From the NCBI RefSeq assembly GCF_016918015.1, contig NZ_JAERMK010000005.1, forward strand, positions 104,761 to 168,760: 64,000 nucleotides of DNA, given 5' to 3'. Below are positions 1 to 7,660 of this stretch, piece by piece (the stretch's first letter is position 1; the number at the start of each line of letters is the position of its first letter). The stretch comes from Glycomyces sp. YM15. Lineage in GTDB: Bacteria; Actinomycetota; Actinomycetes; Mycobacteriales; Micromonosporaceae. The notes beneath the pieces were generated by a model. That model was not told the origin of the DNA and ran no database searches. It was given only the letters and a program-made list of their open reading frames with translations. A program made the translations under genes and the position numbers.

Positions 1-97
1 GGGGGGGGGCTGGCTGCCGGCGCGCCCGGGCCCCCCGCCGGCCGGGGGGGGGGGGGGGGGCCCCGCCCCCCCCCCCGCCCCCGGCCCCCGCTACTCA
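1..97. other. Low-complexity G/C run at window edge
   Basis: The first ~90 bases are almost only G and C homopolymer runs, with one stretch of about 18 G and several C runs. No coding signal or dyad explains it. It looks like low-quality contig-end sequence rather than biology, so nothing should be built on it. Normal-complexity sequence resumes near position 92. Confidence 0.7.
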
Positions 98-126
98 TCA
101 CGCAATATCGTTGCGCTGCAATGCGG

Positions 127-1773
127 CTACCAGCTCGCGGCGGCCTTGCGGCGACGCAGGAGCACGAACACGACCACGCCGGCGGCGAGCGCTGCGGCAG
201 CCGTCGCGCCGACGACCGTGAGCGAGACGCCCGTGGTCGGCAGCTGCTCCGAGCCGTTCCCGCCACCGGGGACGGCGGCGTTGAGGCTCAGTGCGGCGAC
301 GTTGTTCTCGAGGTCGCCGTCGATCGTCGGGTAGTCGGCCTCGGTGAGGCCCCAGTACTCCTCGAAGTCGGTGAAGTCCCAGGTGTCGGCGCTTTCCATG
401 ACCGAGACGAGGCCGTCGGTCGCGGGCTTCGCGTCGGTCACGGTCACCGGGAGGTCGAACGCGTACTCCGCATCGACGAGCAGCGAGTCGGGTCCGTCGC
501 ACATGACGTCGATGCGTTCGAGGCCGAAGACGGCCGGGTCGATGTTGCCCATCCACTCGTTCATCTCGACGCTGTTGCAGAAGGTGCCGTCGAGCTCGAT
601 GTAGCCGTACTCGTTGAAGCCGGTCGCTTCGACGCCGGTCGGGAGCTGGATGGCGATGTTGAAACGACCGTCGCCGGATCCCGGGTGCGCCCGGGCGAGG
701 GCGTCGGCCGGGCCGAGGTTCTCGACCACGACGGGAACGGTGGTGTCCTTGCCGGCTTCGCCGTCGATGCGCTGGGCCGCGACGGTCATGTCGAACGGGT
801 TGGCCGCCGAGACGATGGTCGTCTGCGCGGACTTCTCGATCTCGGTGCGGTCGGTCAGTTCGAAGACGAGTTCCTGCTCGGCGTCGAAGAACTCGACTTC
901 ATCGAGGTAGTACTGGCCCCAGACGTCGAGCGGCGAGACGTGGAAGCCCTGGCGGAACGTCATCGGACCGGGCACGTTCGCGCCGAGGGTCACGGTGATC
1001 GGCGTGTCGGCGGCGAGCTCGTAGACCTCGCCCGGTGCCGGGGTGAGGTCGGGGAACGCGCACATCACTTCCTCTTCGCGGAAGATGCCGCAGTTGCTGT
1101 ACTGCGAGGCGACCGAGAGGTGCGGGTCGTCGTTCCAGAAGCTGAAGATCACGCCGCGGTACGTGCTCGCGCCGGTGTTCGCGAACGCGATCTCGGGGGT
1201 GACGGTGGCACCGGGCGCGACGTCCTCGAAGTCGCTCGCGTTCACGGTGTAGTCCCACTCCGCGTCGTCGGTGGCGAGGAACGTCCAGGTGCCGAGGATC
1301 TCGGTGGGCGCGTAACCGCCGGGTTCCACGGTCACCAGCCAATCGGCCTGCTCGTTGGCGGTGACGCCGGGGCCGACGAGCACATCGAAGTAGATGTCGA
1401 AGTCCGAGTCGACGTACTGGTCGACGAAGTTGCAGTCGAGGGTCGCGCCGTCGGCGATGCACGCCGGGTCATCGGTCGCGAACGTGATGCCCTGGATCTG
1501 GTCCGAGAGGCCGAGCTCGATGTGGACGTTCTCGAGGAGCTCGCCGCCGTTGGCACCGCGGGTCTCGACCATGAGCCGCGCTTGCTGCGACTCGGTCTCC
1601 TCGGTCCAGCCGACGTAGAAGTCGGGGCTCTCTTCGGGCTCGGCCCAGGCTTGGACGTCGAGCGATTCCTGGGCTTGAACGGGGGCGGCGGTGAGGCCGA
1701 CCGCGAAGGCGGCCGCGGTGAGCGCGGCACCCGCACCGGCGAGGGCCCGCCGCGTGGGGTTCGGGGAGGTCAT
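127..1773 (-). CDS. LPXTG-anchored cell-surface protein
   Basis: This 548-residue protein is exported and sortase-anchored. It starts with a positively charged stretch and a hydrophobic signal peptide (residues about 8-33, ending near VQAQ). Its C-terminus has the complete sorting signal: LPTTG at about residues 511-515, a hydrophobic helix, and an RRRK tail. The body is acidic and rich in beta-type segments, resembling DUF11/Ig-like repeats of actinobacterial surface proteins, but I cannot assign a ligand. Four or more cysteines in the body could form disulfides. No sortase gene is nearby, so a housekeeping sortase elsewhere is assumed. The gene ends about 30 bases inside the low-complexity edge and appears complete. 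Function beyond surface display is unknown. Confidence 0.85.
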   Translation of the reverse strand: MTSPNPTRRALAGAGAALTAAAFAVGLTAAPVQAQESLDVQAWAEPEESPDFYVGWTEETESQQARLMVETRGANGGELLENVHIELGLSDQIQGITFATDDPACIADGATLDCNFVDQYVDSDFDIYFDVLVGPGVTANEQADWLVTVEPGGYAPTEILGTWTFLATDDAEWDYTVNASDFEDVAPGATVTPEIAFANTGASTYRGVIFSFWNDDPHLSVASQYSNCGIFREEEVMCAFPDLTPAPGEVYELAADTPITVTLGANVPGPMTFRQGFHVSPLDVWGQYYLDEVEFFDAEQELVFELTDRTEIEKSAQTTIVSAANPFDMTVAAQRIDGEAGKDTTVPVVVENLGPADALARAHPGSGDGRFNIAIQLPTGVEATGFNEYGYIELDGTFCNSVEMNEWMGNIDPAVFGLERIDVMCDGPDSLLVDAEYAFDLPVTVTDAKPATDGLVSVMESADTWDFTDFEEYWGLTEADYPTIDGDLENNVAALSLNAAVPGGGNGSEQLPTTGVSLTVVGATAAAALAAGVVVFVLLRRRKAAASW

Positions 1774-1974
1774 GGATTTCCTTGCTGCTGTTGTGGATGA
1801 GGGGTTCCGTTACAGGGGGTGCCGGAGATGCCCGGTCTCATCGACACGCGTCGAGGCTCGCGATGGTTGCACCAGTCGACCAAATTGAATCGTTTGAGCG
1901 GATTGCAGGAACGGCGTGGCACCGACGGCCGGGCAGGAGCGCTCGACCTCTCCAGATTTGATTACAGTGGAAAA

Positions 1975-2250
1975 ATGGATTCAGAAACCCCAAGGGCGCG
2001 AAGACGATCGATACGACTCGAACCAGAGACCATAGCCATGCAGCACGAGATGATGCGGGCCAACGCCGCATGGGTGGCGAAGTACCGCGACCTCTACCCG
2101 GCCGACCCCGACGCGCTCGACGAGGACGGCGAGCCGCTCGATCTCCTGGCACCACCGGAGATCGTCGCCGAGCTGGAAGCCGAAACCGACCGAATCCGCG
2201 AGCACTACATCGCCGCCTACAACGAACGCATCGGCTCCAGGCGACCCTGA
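1975..2250 (+). CDS. Small charged hypothetical protein
   Basis: A 91-residue product beginning MDSETPRARRRSIRLEPE. An in-frame ATG lies 156 bases further upstream, but the extra residues look non-coding and the 1975 ATG follows an A-rich stretch, so the shorter form is preferred. The protein is highly charged and mostly helical, with an acidic middle (PADPDALDEDGEP) and no membrane segment or recognised domain. An N-terminal basic patch followed by helices could suggest a DNA-associated or antitoxin-like protein, but this is only a guess. It is transcribed away from the LPXTG gene and is the first gene of the accessory block. Confidence 0.5.
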   Translation: MDSETPRARRRSIRLEPETIAMQHEMMRANAAWVAKYRDLYPADPDALDEDGEPLDLLAPPEIVAELEAETDRIREHYIAAYNERIGSRRP

Positions 2251-2557
2251 ATCCCGAACGAAGACCAGGTCCACTCCCCCGCTGTCGGACCAGGCCTGCC
2301 CAGACCTCCGTACCCTGCTGGTCATTCCAGCACCAGGTCCGTTGCAGGACTCAAGCTTTGCTCGAATCAAGTGCATCAAGCACAGGGCAAGGCGGTCTCA
2401 TTACCGCGAGCCCGCGCCGCAACAAACCGTTCCCCGGTCGTCCCGAACGGGTCGGCACGCGACCGGCCCTCGGTTCGGCGCGGGCTTGCGTTCTGCGCGA
2501 AAGACTCGAATCGGGTAACGTGCTGTCCGCCCCCACCCCCGAGACAGGAAGGCCCCC
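2251..2557. other. Gene-poor stretch upstream of the micro-ORF
   Basis: About 300 bases without a convincing gene. Reading frames here have no ribosome-binding site and poor codon bias. The right end (about 2500-2557) probably holds the promoter of the next genes: TAACGT near 2516 could be a -10 hexamer, and an ACAGGAAGG ribosome-binding site lies just before 2558. I see nothing else. Confidence 0.4.
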
Positions 2558-2632
2558 ATGGCGAGTATCGATGTGGCCGTCGCGCCGACCAGCCTGAATG
2601 GTGACGCCGCAACCGACGCCGAGCGCTCGTAA
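2558..2632 (+). CDS. 24-codon micro-ORF upstream of the coiled-coil gene
   Basis: ATG at 2558 has the best ribosome-binding site of the region (ACAGGAAGG, 5 nt away). It opens a 24-codon frame starting MASIDVAVAP and ending in TAA at 2630. The next gene starts with GTG six bases later in the same frame and also begins Met-Ala-Ser. This could be a leader peptide that couples translation to the next gene, or the true start of that gene interrupted by a nonsense mutation. The sequence alone cannot decide. Confidence 0.4.
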   Translation: MASIDVAVAPTSLNGDAATDAERS

Positions 2633-2638
2633 CCAGCC

Positions 2639-3400
2639 GTGGCGAGTCTCTTGGAGGTCGCGGCGAAGATCGCGGCCGATAAGGAACAGGTATCGCAGCT
2701 CGCCGGGATCCTTGCGGCGGCCAAGGACCAGGCCGAGCAGACGGCCGGTCAGTTGGACGCTGTGGGTGTCGAACGCAGTGCGGCGCAGATGCAGCAGACC
2801 GCGACGGCGATCGAAGAGGCCGAGTCTCTGCGCGCGGCTCTCGAGGGTGGATTGCAGAAGGCGCACTGGCAGGTGATGTCGGCGGTTCACGGGAGGATCG
2901 GGCCGGGAGCGCCAGGATCGGGCGCGATCGTGCCGCTGGTCAGGAAGGAAGGACCGGACGGCGCGCTCGCAGGCGGACTCGACGCAGTGCCGCCCCATGT
3001 GCGGCACGGAGCGAATCCGAGCGGCGACGAGCTGACCGGAGTCGATCCGAGCCTCAGTCCCTTCCAGAAGGAGCACGAGGGTTCTGGCGACGACACCAAG
3101 ATGGGCAAGCTCAGTCGCTTCGGCCGCAAAGCGGTTCGCAACACCGGCGACCTGGCCGAAGCTTCAAAGCAGATCGTCGATGCTCGTGCCGACACCCTCG
3201 AGCGCGACTACGACCCTTGGGGCCCTTCCGCTCAGACCACCACCGAAGTACCGACCGCACCGCCATCAACCCCCGGCTTCTACCGCCCTGAGGCGACGGA
3301 CATCCGCGCCGGGGATGTCATCGGCACTAGCATCGTGGTAGCTGTGATCGCTGTCGAAGGGCTATCGCGGATTCTCAGAAAGAGGGAGCATGGCAAGTAA
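2639..3400 (+). CDS. Helical N-terminus protein with C-terminal membrane segment
   Basis: A 253-residue protein read from GTG at 2639. Residues about 1-85 are Ala/Gln/Glu-rich and strongly helical (AAKIAADKEQVSQLAGILAA), the style of small WXG100-sized or DUF6244-like coiled-coil proteins of actinobacteria. A Gly/Pro-rich, charged linker follows, and residues about 222-245 form one hydrophobic segment (VIGTSIVVAVIAVEGL) ending in basic residues. That suggests a membrane-attached protein with most of its mass on one side. The stop overlaps the next gene by 11 bases, so the two are translationally coupled. No enzyme motif is visible; the DUF6244 comparison is from memory and tentative. Confidence 0.55.
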   Translation: MASLLEVAAKIAADKEQVSQLAGILAAAKDQAEQTAGQLDAVGVERSAAQMQQTATAIEEAESLRAALEGGLQKAHWQVMSAVHGRIGPGAPGSGAIVPLVRKEGPDGALAGGLDAVPPHVRHGANPSGDELTGVDPSLSPFQKEHEGSGDDTKMGKLSRFGRKAVRNTGDLAEASKQIVDARADTLERDYDPWGPSAQTTTEVPTAPPSTPGFYRPEATDIRAGDVIGTSIVVAVIAVEGLSRILRKREHGK

Positions 3401-3833
3401 CCCGCTGATCCGGGACCTCGTCCGAGCCATCGCGCTTGGCGACGGATCCAAGATGAAGGAGCTGAACAACCAGCTTCCCGATGTCGATCGCGACGACTAT
3501 GTCGTTCGTGTCGCGGCGATGTTCGCCGGGGTGACCGCGCATGTCTTCGAGCATGACCAGAGTCCCGCAGCGATTCGTGAATTCGTCGGCAAGATGTCGT
3601 TCGCCTACCGCAACGCCAATCCACCCTTCAAGCCACTTGCGATGGAGGCACTTTTCCGGGCCCTCCTGGGTGAGGATCACCTGCTCGATGAGGTTTCCGC
3701 GGCCGATCAATTCGATCTGGAGATCCTGGCGATCCGCATGATCGTGGATCAGTACCCCGCAGTTTCGGCGCAGCTCGAGAGCTACCTCAACGACGCGGAG
3801 TTTCTTGCCGCCGAGTGGCAGAACGAGGAGTAA
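3390..3833 (+). CDS. GE-x2-L family hypothetical protein, copy 1
   Basis: A 147-residue, wholly helical soluble protein, overlapping the upstream gene by 11 bases. Its core (EALFRALLGEDHLLDEV, about residues 86-102) is shared with the products at 5727 and 6485: an EA pair, then R, then GE, then a hydrophobic pair about 12-16 residues on. All three also begin with a short helix containing RA or LA and put an aromatic/hydrophobic helix before the core. No catalytic residues or known domain are recognised. Its place after a membrane-anchored coiled-coil protein suggests a partner or chaperone role, but that is inference. A strong hairpin terminates the transcript. Confidence 0.6.
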   Translation: MASNPLIRDLVRAIALGDGSKMKELNNQLPDVDRDDYVVRVAAMFAGVTAHVFEHDQSPAAIREFVGKMSFAYRNANPPFKPLAMEALFRALLGEDHLLDEVSAADQFDLEILAIRMIVDQYPAVSAQLESYLNDAEFLAAEWQNEE

Positions 3834-3846
3834 CGACACTCACAGA

Positions 3847-3901
3847 CTTGAGACTCTAAGGGGCGCAAGGACTTTGGCCTTGCGCCCCTTAGAGTCTCAA
3901 G
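3847..3901 (+). terminator. Perfect 24-bp hairpin terminator
   Basis: Arms 3847-3870 and 3878-3901 are exact reverse complements with a 7-nt loop (ACTTTGG). It lies 14 bases after the stop at 3833. There is no clear T-run, which is common for actinobacterial terminators. The perfection of so long a stem is unusual. Confidence 0.8.
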
Positions 3902-4041
3902 AAACTTCTAGACACTTTTGCATCGTAAGTTGACACGTACGTTTTTGCCGGGTCATCATCGAAGAAGGTTCTCGCGCAACCGTAGCGGACCGATTTCCTT
4001 ACGTCTCGAACGGAGATTCTTACGACGCATCCACATCACAT

Positions 4042-4061
4042 TGACCTTTATAGATAGGTCA
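4042..4061 (+). promoter_or_regulatory. TGACCT-N8-AGGTCA dyad in a probable promoter
   Basis: TGACCT (4042-4047) and AGGTCA (4056-4061) form a 6-bp inverted repeat with 8-bp spacing. TTGACC at 4041 could serve as a -35 element, so the dyad would overlap the promoter of the operon that starts at 4140. Operator function is inferred; no regulator gene is adjacent. Confidence 0.4.
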
Positions 4062-4072
4062 GAATGTAAACG

Positions 4073-4115
4073 CCGCCCGGTGGCGCACAGGCTACCAACC
4101 AGTTCCACCGGGCGG
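4073..4115 (+). promoter_or_regulatory. 5'-UTR hairpin before the 4140 operon
   Basis: CCGCCCGGTGG (4073-4083) pairs perfectly with CCACCGGGCGG (4105-4115) across a 21-nt loop. The stem ends ten bases before the AGAAGGAGA ribosome-binding site (4125-4133). It may stabilise the mRNA or attenuate it; no alternative pairing was found by eye. Confidence 0.5.
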
Positions 4116-4139
4116 CCCGACAACAGAAGGAGACCTTCC

Positions 4140-5312
4140 GTGTCGTCTACGACGATACGCTATTCGGGCGTACCTGAAAACAGCCATTCCCGCGACTTCA
4201 ACAACAACCCCGCCTACATCGGCCTTCGTCAACTGGCCGACGGCTTCTACGACTGGGCGGGCCGTCGTCTGCTCCTCGCCGACGGGTCACCCGATCCGCT
4301 GACCCCAGGGGCTCACCGCTACCAGCACAGCCCTGACCTGTGCGACCAGTCGGCCCGCGAGTCCGATCCGGCCTCGCCGCGCTACGAACCGCCGCACCTC
4401 CGCCACCAACCCGGCGACACCTACGAGATCGGCGGCAAACCCACGGACCCCGAGGACCCGGGCGTCTTCGGCTCTCCCGGTTGGCGACCGGACACCCGGA
4501 CCGGCCGTCACCGTCGCGGAGAGCTGCCCGACCCGATGCCGCCAGGGGAGCCGGACACCGTCCCGGTCGCGAAGCCGAACGGCTCGGCCCCGTCGGACCG
4601 TCCGATCGCCGGGCCTCGCAGGAACAGCCGGTTCTGGCGGGAGTCCCCCGAGGACGAGTTCGAACACCATGCGGCGCAGCAACAGCCGTACCGCTTCTCG
4701 AATCTCCGCGAGGAGGCCTGGACCCAGTTCCTCCTCAAATCCGAGCCGCTCGCCGCCGCCCACCAAGGCATCGACCACAGCGCCGACCGCATGACACTCT
4801 CGGCCATCGAGCGCGAGTGCGGGCCGGTCCTGCGTCCGTGGATCCAATTGATCCGCTGGATCATCAGCGTCTTCCGAGGCCCGGAAGAGGTCGGGGCAGC
4901 GCCGGAGCCCCAGGTGGGGAACGGGAATCAGGCCGTCCAGGAACCCGTCGCGGTACCCGCTTCGTCAACCGCAGCCGTACCCGCACAGCGCAAACCGAGT
5001 CCGCACCCGCAGCGCAGCCCAGGAGCACTGATGGCCCAGGCGATCAACGGCGCCCGCATCGCTCGCGCCGAACGCGAAGACCCGAGGAGCGACGAGGCGA
5101 TCGACCGTCACTGGCGTGAGCGTCCGGTCCAGGAACGGACACGGCAACCACAGCACTCGCCGTTCATCCGCAACTGGGAAGAGCAGTTCGACGCCGGAAC
5201 TCAGAACGGTGTCTTCCCCGTCAACCTCACCAACCGAATCGCCGACAACCTGACCGGCAGTCTTGCAGACGGCCTGGCGGACAGGCTGACCGGAGGTGCG
5301 GCATGGGTGTAG
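4140..5312 (+). CDS. Proline-rich hypothetical protein, first gene of a four-gene operon
   Basis: GTG at 4140 is chosen because AGAAGGAGA lies 6 bases upstream; an open frame extends further 5' but runs through the hairpin and dyad. The 390-residue product has three ordered parts: an N-terminal block (NNPAYIGLRQLADGFYDWAG, about residues 20-39), a middle helical block with a hydrophobic stretch (WIQLIRWIISVF, about residue 240), and a C-terminal amphipathic repeat (NRIADNLTGSLADGLADRLT). Long Pro/Arg/charged, probably disordered linkers separate them. It resembles a scaffold or secretion-associated substrate more than an enzyme. Its stop overlaps the next gene by 10 bases. I do not recognise the family. 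Confidence 0.6.
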   Translation: MSSTTIRYSGVPENSHSRDFNNNPAYIGLRQLADGFYDWAGRRLLLADGSPDPLTPGAHRYQHSPDLCDQSARESDPASPRYEPPHLRHQPGDTYEIGGKPTDPEDPGVFGSPGWRPDTRTGRHRRGELPDPMPPGEPDTVPVAKPNGSAPSDRPIAGPRRNSRFWRESPEDEFEHHAAQQQPYRFSNLREEAWTQFLLKSEPLAAAHQGIDHSADRMTLSAIERECGPVLRPWIQLIRWIISVFRGPEEVGAAPEPQVGNGNQAVQEPVAVPASSTAAVPAQRKPSPHPQRSPGALMAQAINGARIARAEREDPRSDEAIDRHWRERPVQERTRQPQHSPFIRNWEEQFDAGTQNGVFPVNLTNRIADNLTGSLADGLADRLTGGAAWV

Positions 5313-5719
5313 GTCGACTCGCACCGCACCGCGTCCGGGCCAAGTACGCCCGCGCCCTCGCCGAGATCCCGCTACCGGTCCGCTCGCGTGAGGGGACCGA
5401 CCCGCGCACGTTGGTGATGATCGCTTCGGCGACGGTCGCCGACCGGGAGCTGCTCTTCGGACTCCTCCCCCACCACCCCCGCTTGTGGGTGGTCTTCGCC
5501 GAATGCGACCCGCCGATTCTCGGTCATCTCACCGGGTTGTCCGACGCCACGTTCAACGGCGGTCCCGGCCCCGGGTCCGTGACGGCCCCAGGCGAGCCCG
5601 AACTCCACATCACCGCAAGAGAACACCTCGACTGGACCCGTCTAGGCGGCCGAGCCGCACAGATCAAACGCGAAGCCGTCGCCGCCTGGCAAGCGGCCCA
5701 ACGCGAATGCGAAGGGTAG
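5303..5719 (+). CDS. Hypothetical protein in the 4140 operon
   Basis: A 138-residue protein that starts inside the end of the upstream gene (10-base overlap), so the two are coupled. The N-terminus is basic (GRLAPHRVRAKYARALAEIP), followed by a compact hydrophobic region (TLVMIASATVADRELLFGLL) and a WVVFAECDPPILGHL strand-like segment. A Gly/Pro loop and a C-terminal amphipathic helix complete it. No signal peptide, Walker motif or metal site is visible. It is encoded between the proline-rich protein and two GE-x2-L paralogues and probably acts with them. Function unknown. Confidence 0.6.
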   Translation: MGVGRLAPHRVRAKYARALAEIPLPVRSREGTDPRTLVMIASATVADRELLFGLLPHHPRLWVVFAECDPPILGHLTGLSDATFNGGPGPGSVTAPGEPELHITAREHLDWTRLGGRAAQIKREAVAAWQAAQRECEG

Positions 5720-5726
5720 GAACACC

Positions 5727-6488
5727 ATGAACCGAGAAGCAGCCCACACGCTCTTCCGCGCCCACGCCGCCGCCCGACTGCGCGGCGACACCGTCGAAGC
5801 GGCCCGGCTCGCCTCGCAGATCGATCCGGAACTGCGCATGAACCAGGTGCTGTTCCTGACCGCGTTCCTCGCGGGCGTCATCGTCGAGGAGTACGGCTCC
5901 CAGCCCGACCCGACCGACCTCGCCGCGCTCACGAAACACCTGCACGACAAGCACTTCCGCACCGATACGACCTTCAACGCGCTGCGCGCCGAAGCCATGA
6001 TCCGGTCCGTGTGCGGGGAGTCGATCCTGCTGACGGAGATCCCGTTCGCCGAACAGCCCGGCTACATCTGGGCGGTCCTGGCCGAACTGGTCGAGCCGAC
6101 CATCAGCGACGACGACCTCGCCGAACACTTCGACCTCGCCGAGGAGGCCGGGCTGACCTGGATGAACGAAACCCTCGAGGCCACAGTCCGGAACTATCCC
6201 AGCCAGACCAAGCCGGAGCGCGAGTCGACAGTCGACCCGCAGGCAGGGCCGCAGGTCGGGCAACCGGTCGAATCTTCGGTCGAGCCCTTGTTCGGCCCGT
6301 CGGCCGCGCCACCGGCTGGATCGTCCGCCGCGCGATCGGTCGAATCGTCGGCCGCGCAACCGGCTGAGAACCAGACCGCAGCTCCGGCCGAACAGCCGAC
6401 CGAACCACCGACGGAACCGGGTACCGAGATCCCGACCGAGCGCCCGTCCTCCCCCGCAACCTCCACGCCCGCAAAGGAGTCCGAGTGA
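5727..6488 (+). CDS. GE-x2-L family protein, copy 2, with disordered tail
   Basis: This 253-residue protein has a helical N-terminal domain of about 150 residues homologous by eye to the 3390 and 6485 products (core LRAEAMIRSVCGESILLTEI, about residues 85-104). It is followed by a long Ser/Pro/Glu/Thr tail with loose repeats of V-E-S-S and A-A-P/Q-P-A units. The tail looks disordered and may be surface-exposed or a flexible tether. The stop codon overlaps the next GTG start (GTGA), giving tight coupling. The reading frame begins 7 bases after the previous stop, preceded by a GAAGGGTAGGAA-type ribosome-binding site. Function unknown. Confidence 0.6.
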   Translation: MNREAAHTLFRAHAAARLRGDTVEAARLASQIDPELRMNQVLFLTAFLAGVIVEEYGSQPDPTDLAALTKHLHDKHFRTDTTFNALRAEAMIRSVCGESILLTEIPFAEQPGYIWAVLAELVEPTISDDDLAEHFDLAEEAGLTWMNETLEATVRNYPSQTKPERESTVDPQAGPQVGQPVESSVEPLFGPSAAPPAGSSAARSVESSAAQPAENQTAAPAEQPTEPPTEPGTEIPTERPSSPATSTPAKESE

Positions 6489-6961
6489 AACCCTACGACC
6501 TCCAACGCCAGCACCTCGCCGCCCTCATCACGGGCGACCCCGAAGCTGCCGCAACTCTCCGCCAACGGCTCGGCAGGAACGGCGCCGATGCCGCCGCCGA
6601 CCTCCTCCGCGCCGCGACGGCCATCAGCCTCGAGTACCGCTTCGGTCCCGGAGCCGGACTCGGCGCGGGTCCGATCGACTTCGACGAACTCACCGAGTTC
6701 CTGGCCGAGCTGCGACAAGCTGGGCACGGCGTCGAACCGCCGCTCGACTACCTGGCCATCGAGGCGGTGGTCCGCGCCCTCTACGGGGAATCGCATCTGA
6801 TCGAACCCCTTGAGCCGCAGAAACGAAGCCAGGCGCTTTACTCCGCGCTCCAGCACCAGGTCAAGCGCTACCCGTGGCTCGCCACCAACGCCGAGTGGGT
6901 CGTCGAGCGCGCCAAGCAAACCGCCCTCATCTGGATCCTCGGCCGCCCAGTGGCCGACTGA
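6485..6961 (+). CDS. GE-x2-L family protein, copy 3
   Basis: A 158-residue helical protein starting at GTG in a GTGA overlap with the upstream stop. Its core (IEAVVRALYGESHLIEPL, about residues 92-109) lines up with copies 1 and 2. The N-terminal half (MKPYDLQRQHLAALITGDPE) also resembles copy 2's opening, suggesting tandem duplication within this locus. No transmembrane segment, signal peptide or catalytic motif is seen. It is the last gene of the operon and is followed by a 12-bp terminator stem. Being the shortest and tail-less member it may represent the minimal domain. Confidence 0.6.
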   Translation: MKPYDLQRQHLAALITGDPEAAATLRQRLGRNGADAAADLLRAATAISLEYRFGPGAGLGAGPIDFDELTEFLAELRQAGHGVEPPLDYLAIEAVVRALYGESHLIEPLEPQKRSQALYSALQHQVKRYPWLATNAEWVVERAKQTALIWILGRPVAD

Positions 6962-6971
6962 CGAAGGGACA

Positions 6972-7003
6972 GGGCCGGTCGATTCCCGCAGATCGACCGG
7001 CCC
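6972..7003 (+). terminator. 12-bp terminator hairpin
   Basis: GGGCCGGTCGAT (6972-6983) and ATCGACCGGCCC (6992-7003) are perfect complements around an 8-nt loop, 11 bases after the operon's last stop codon. CCCCATTT follows. It ends the 4140-6961 operon. Confidence 0.8.
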
Positions 7004-7258
7004 GCCCCATTTCCACCGTCTGCCGATCTTCCACAGCCGCCCTACAAGCTCCTCGGCAAGCTCATCGATCGTGGACTTCATGGCGACCTTGACCACGAGA
7101 GAGATCGGCCAAGGACTCTGGCCACGCAGCTTCCTCACAGAGTTTTCGGGCCAGACGCCAGACCAGGAGATTCTGACGTCTTGAAGGCGTCAAACGTACG
7201 ATTTGAATGTAACCTTCGCGACAGCGGGAGACCACCGGACAGCACTTAGTGTTGGAAG

Positions 7259-7495
7259 ATGGATTTCACGGCCCTCGGTCCCTGGATCGCTGCTGCCGCA
7301 GCGACTTCGGCACTGGTGCGCGCCTTCGTGGTCTGGATGGCATTGCGCGGCACGAAGCCTCAGGATCGTCCCGAGATCCTCCGTGCACTGCCAAGTCACC
7401 GCCCGATCAAGTACCTCGACCGGTCCAGCCGCCCGGTGGAGATTCCACCCACCAGGGCTGCTGAGATACCCGACAGAGAGACCTCCTCAACCTGA
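7259..7495 (+). CDS. Small single-pass membrane protein (GTKPQDRPEILRAL type)
   Basis: A 78-residue protein with one hydrophobic helix (residues about 9-29), followed by ALRGTKPQDRPEILRALPSH. Short actinobacterial proteins with one membrane helix and a G-T-x-P-x2-R-P-x-I-L-R-A-L segment are widespread, often near integrative elements; their role is not known to me. GTTGGAAGATG gives a plausible ribosome-binding site. The 297 bases upstream (6962-7258) hold the terminator and probably this gene's promoter, nothing else. It sits at the border between the unknown operon and the defence island, its stop 165 bases from the methyltransferase gene's end. Confidence 0.55.
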   Translation: MDFTALGPWIAAAAATSALVRAFVVWMALRGTKPQDRPEILRALPSHRPIKYLDRSSRPVEIPPTRAAEIPDRETSST

Positions 7496-7660
7496 TAGAC
7501 GCTCAAGAAGTGCGGGAACACAGCAGCCGATCCGCCTACAGAGTCGGACGAGCGCCGGTACCAGGCTCGCCGTCCGAGAGCAGATTCTCCGGGCGCGAAC
7601 CCGCCGCCAAGACTCTAAAAGCCGATGCGAACGGCACCAGCCACCCCCGCCAGGACGCGT

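Noticed and set aside
121-1800. Long plus-strand frame opposite the LPXTG gene
   Set aside because: Mirror of the real gene at high GC; no ribosome-binding site, no domain, no sensible composition.
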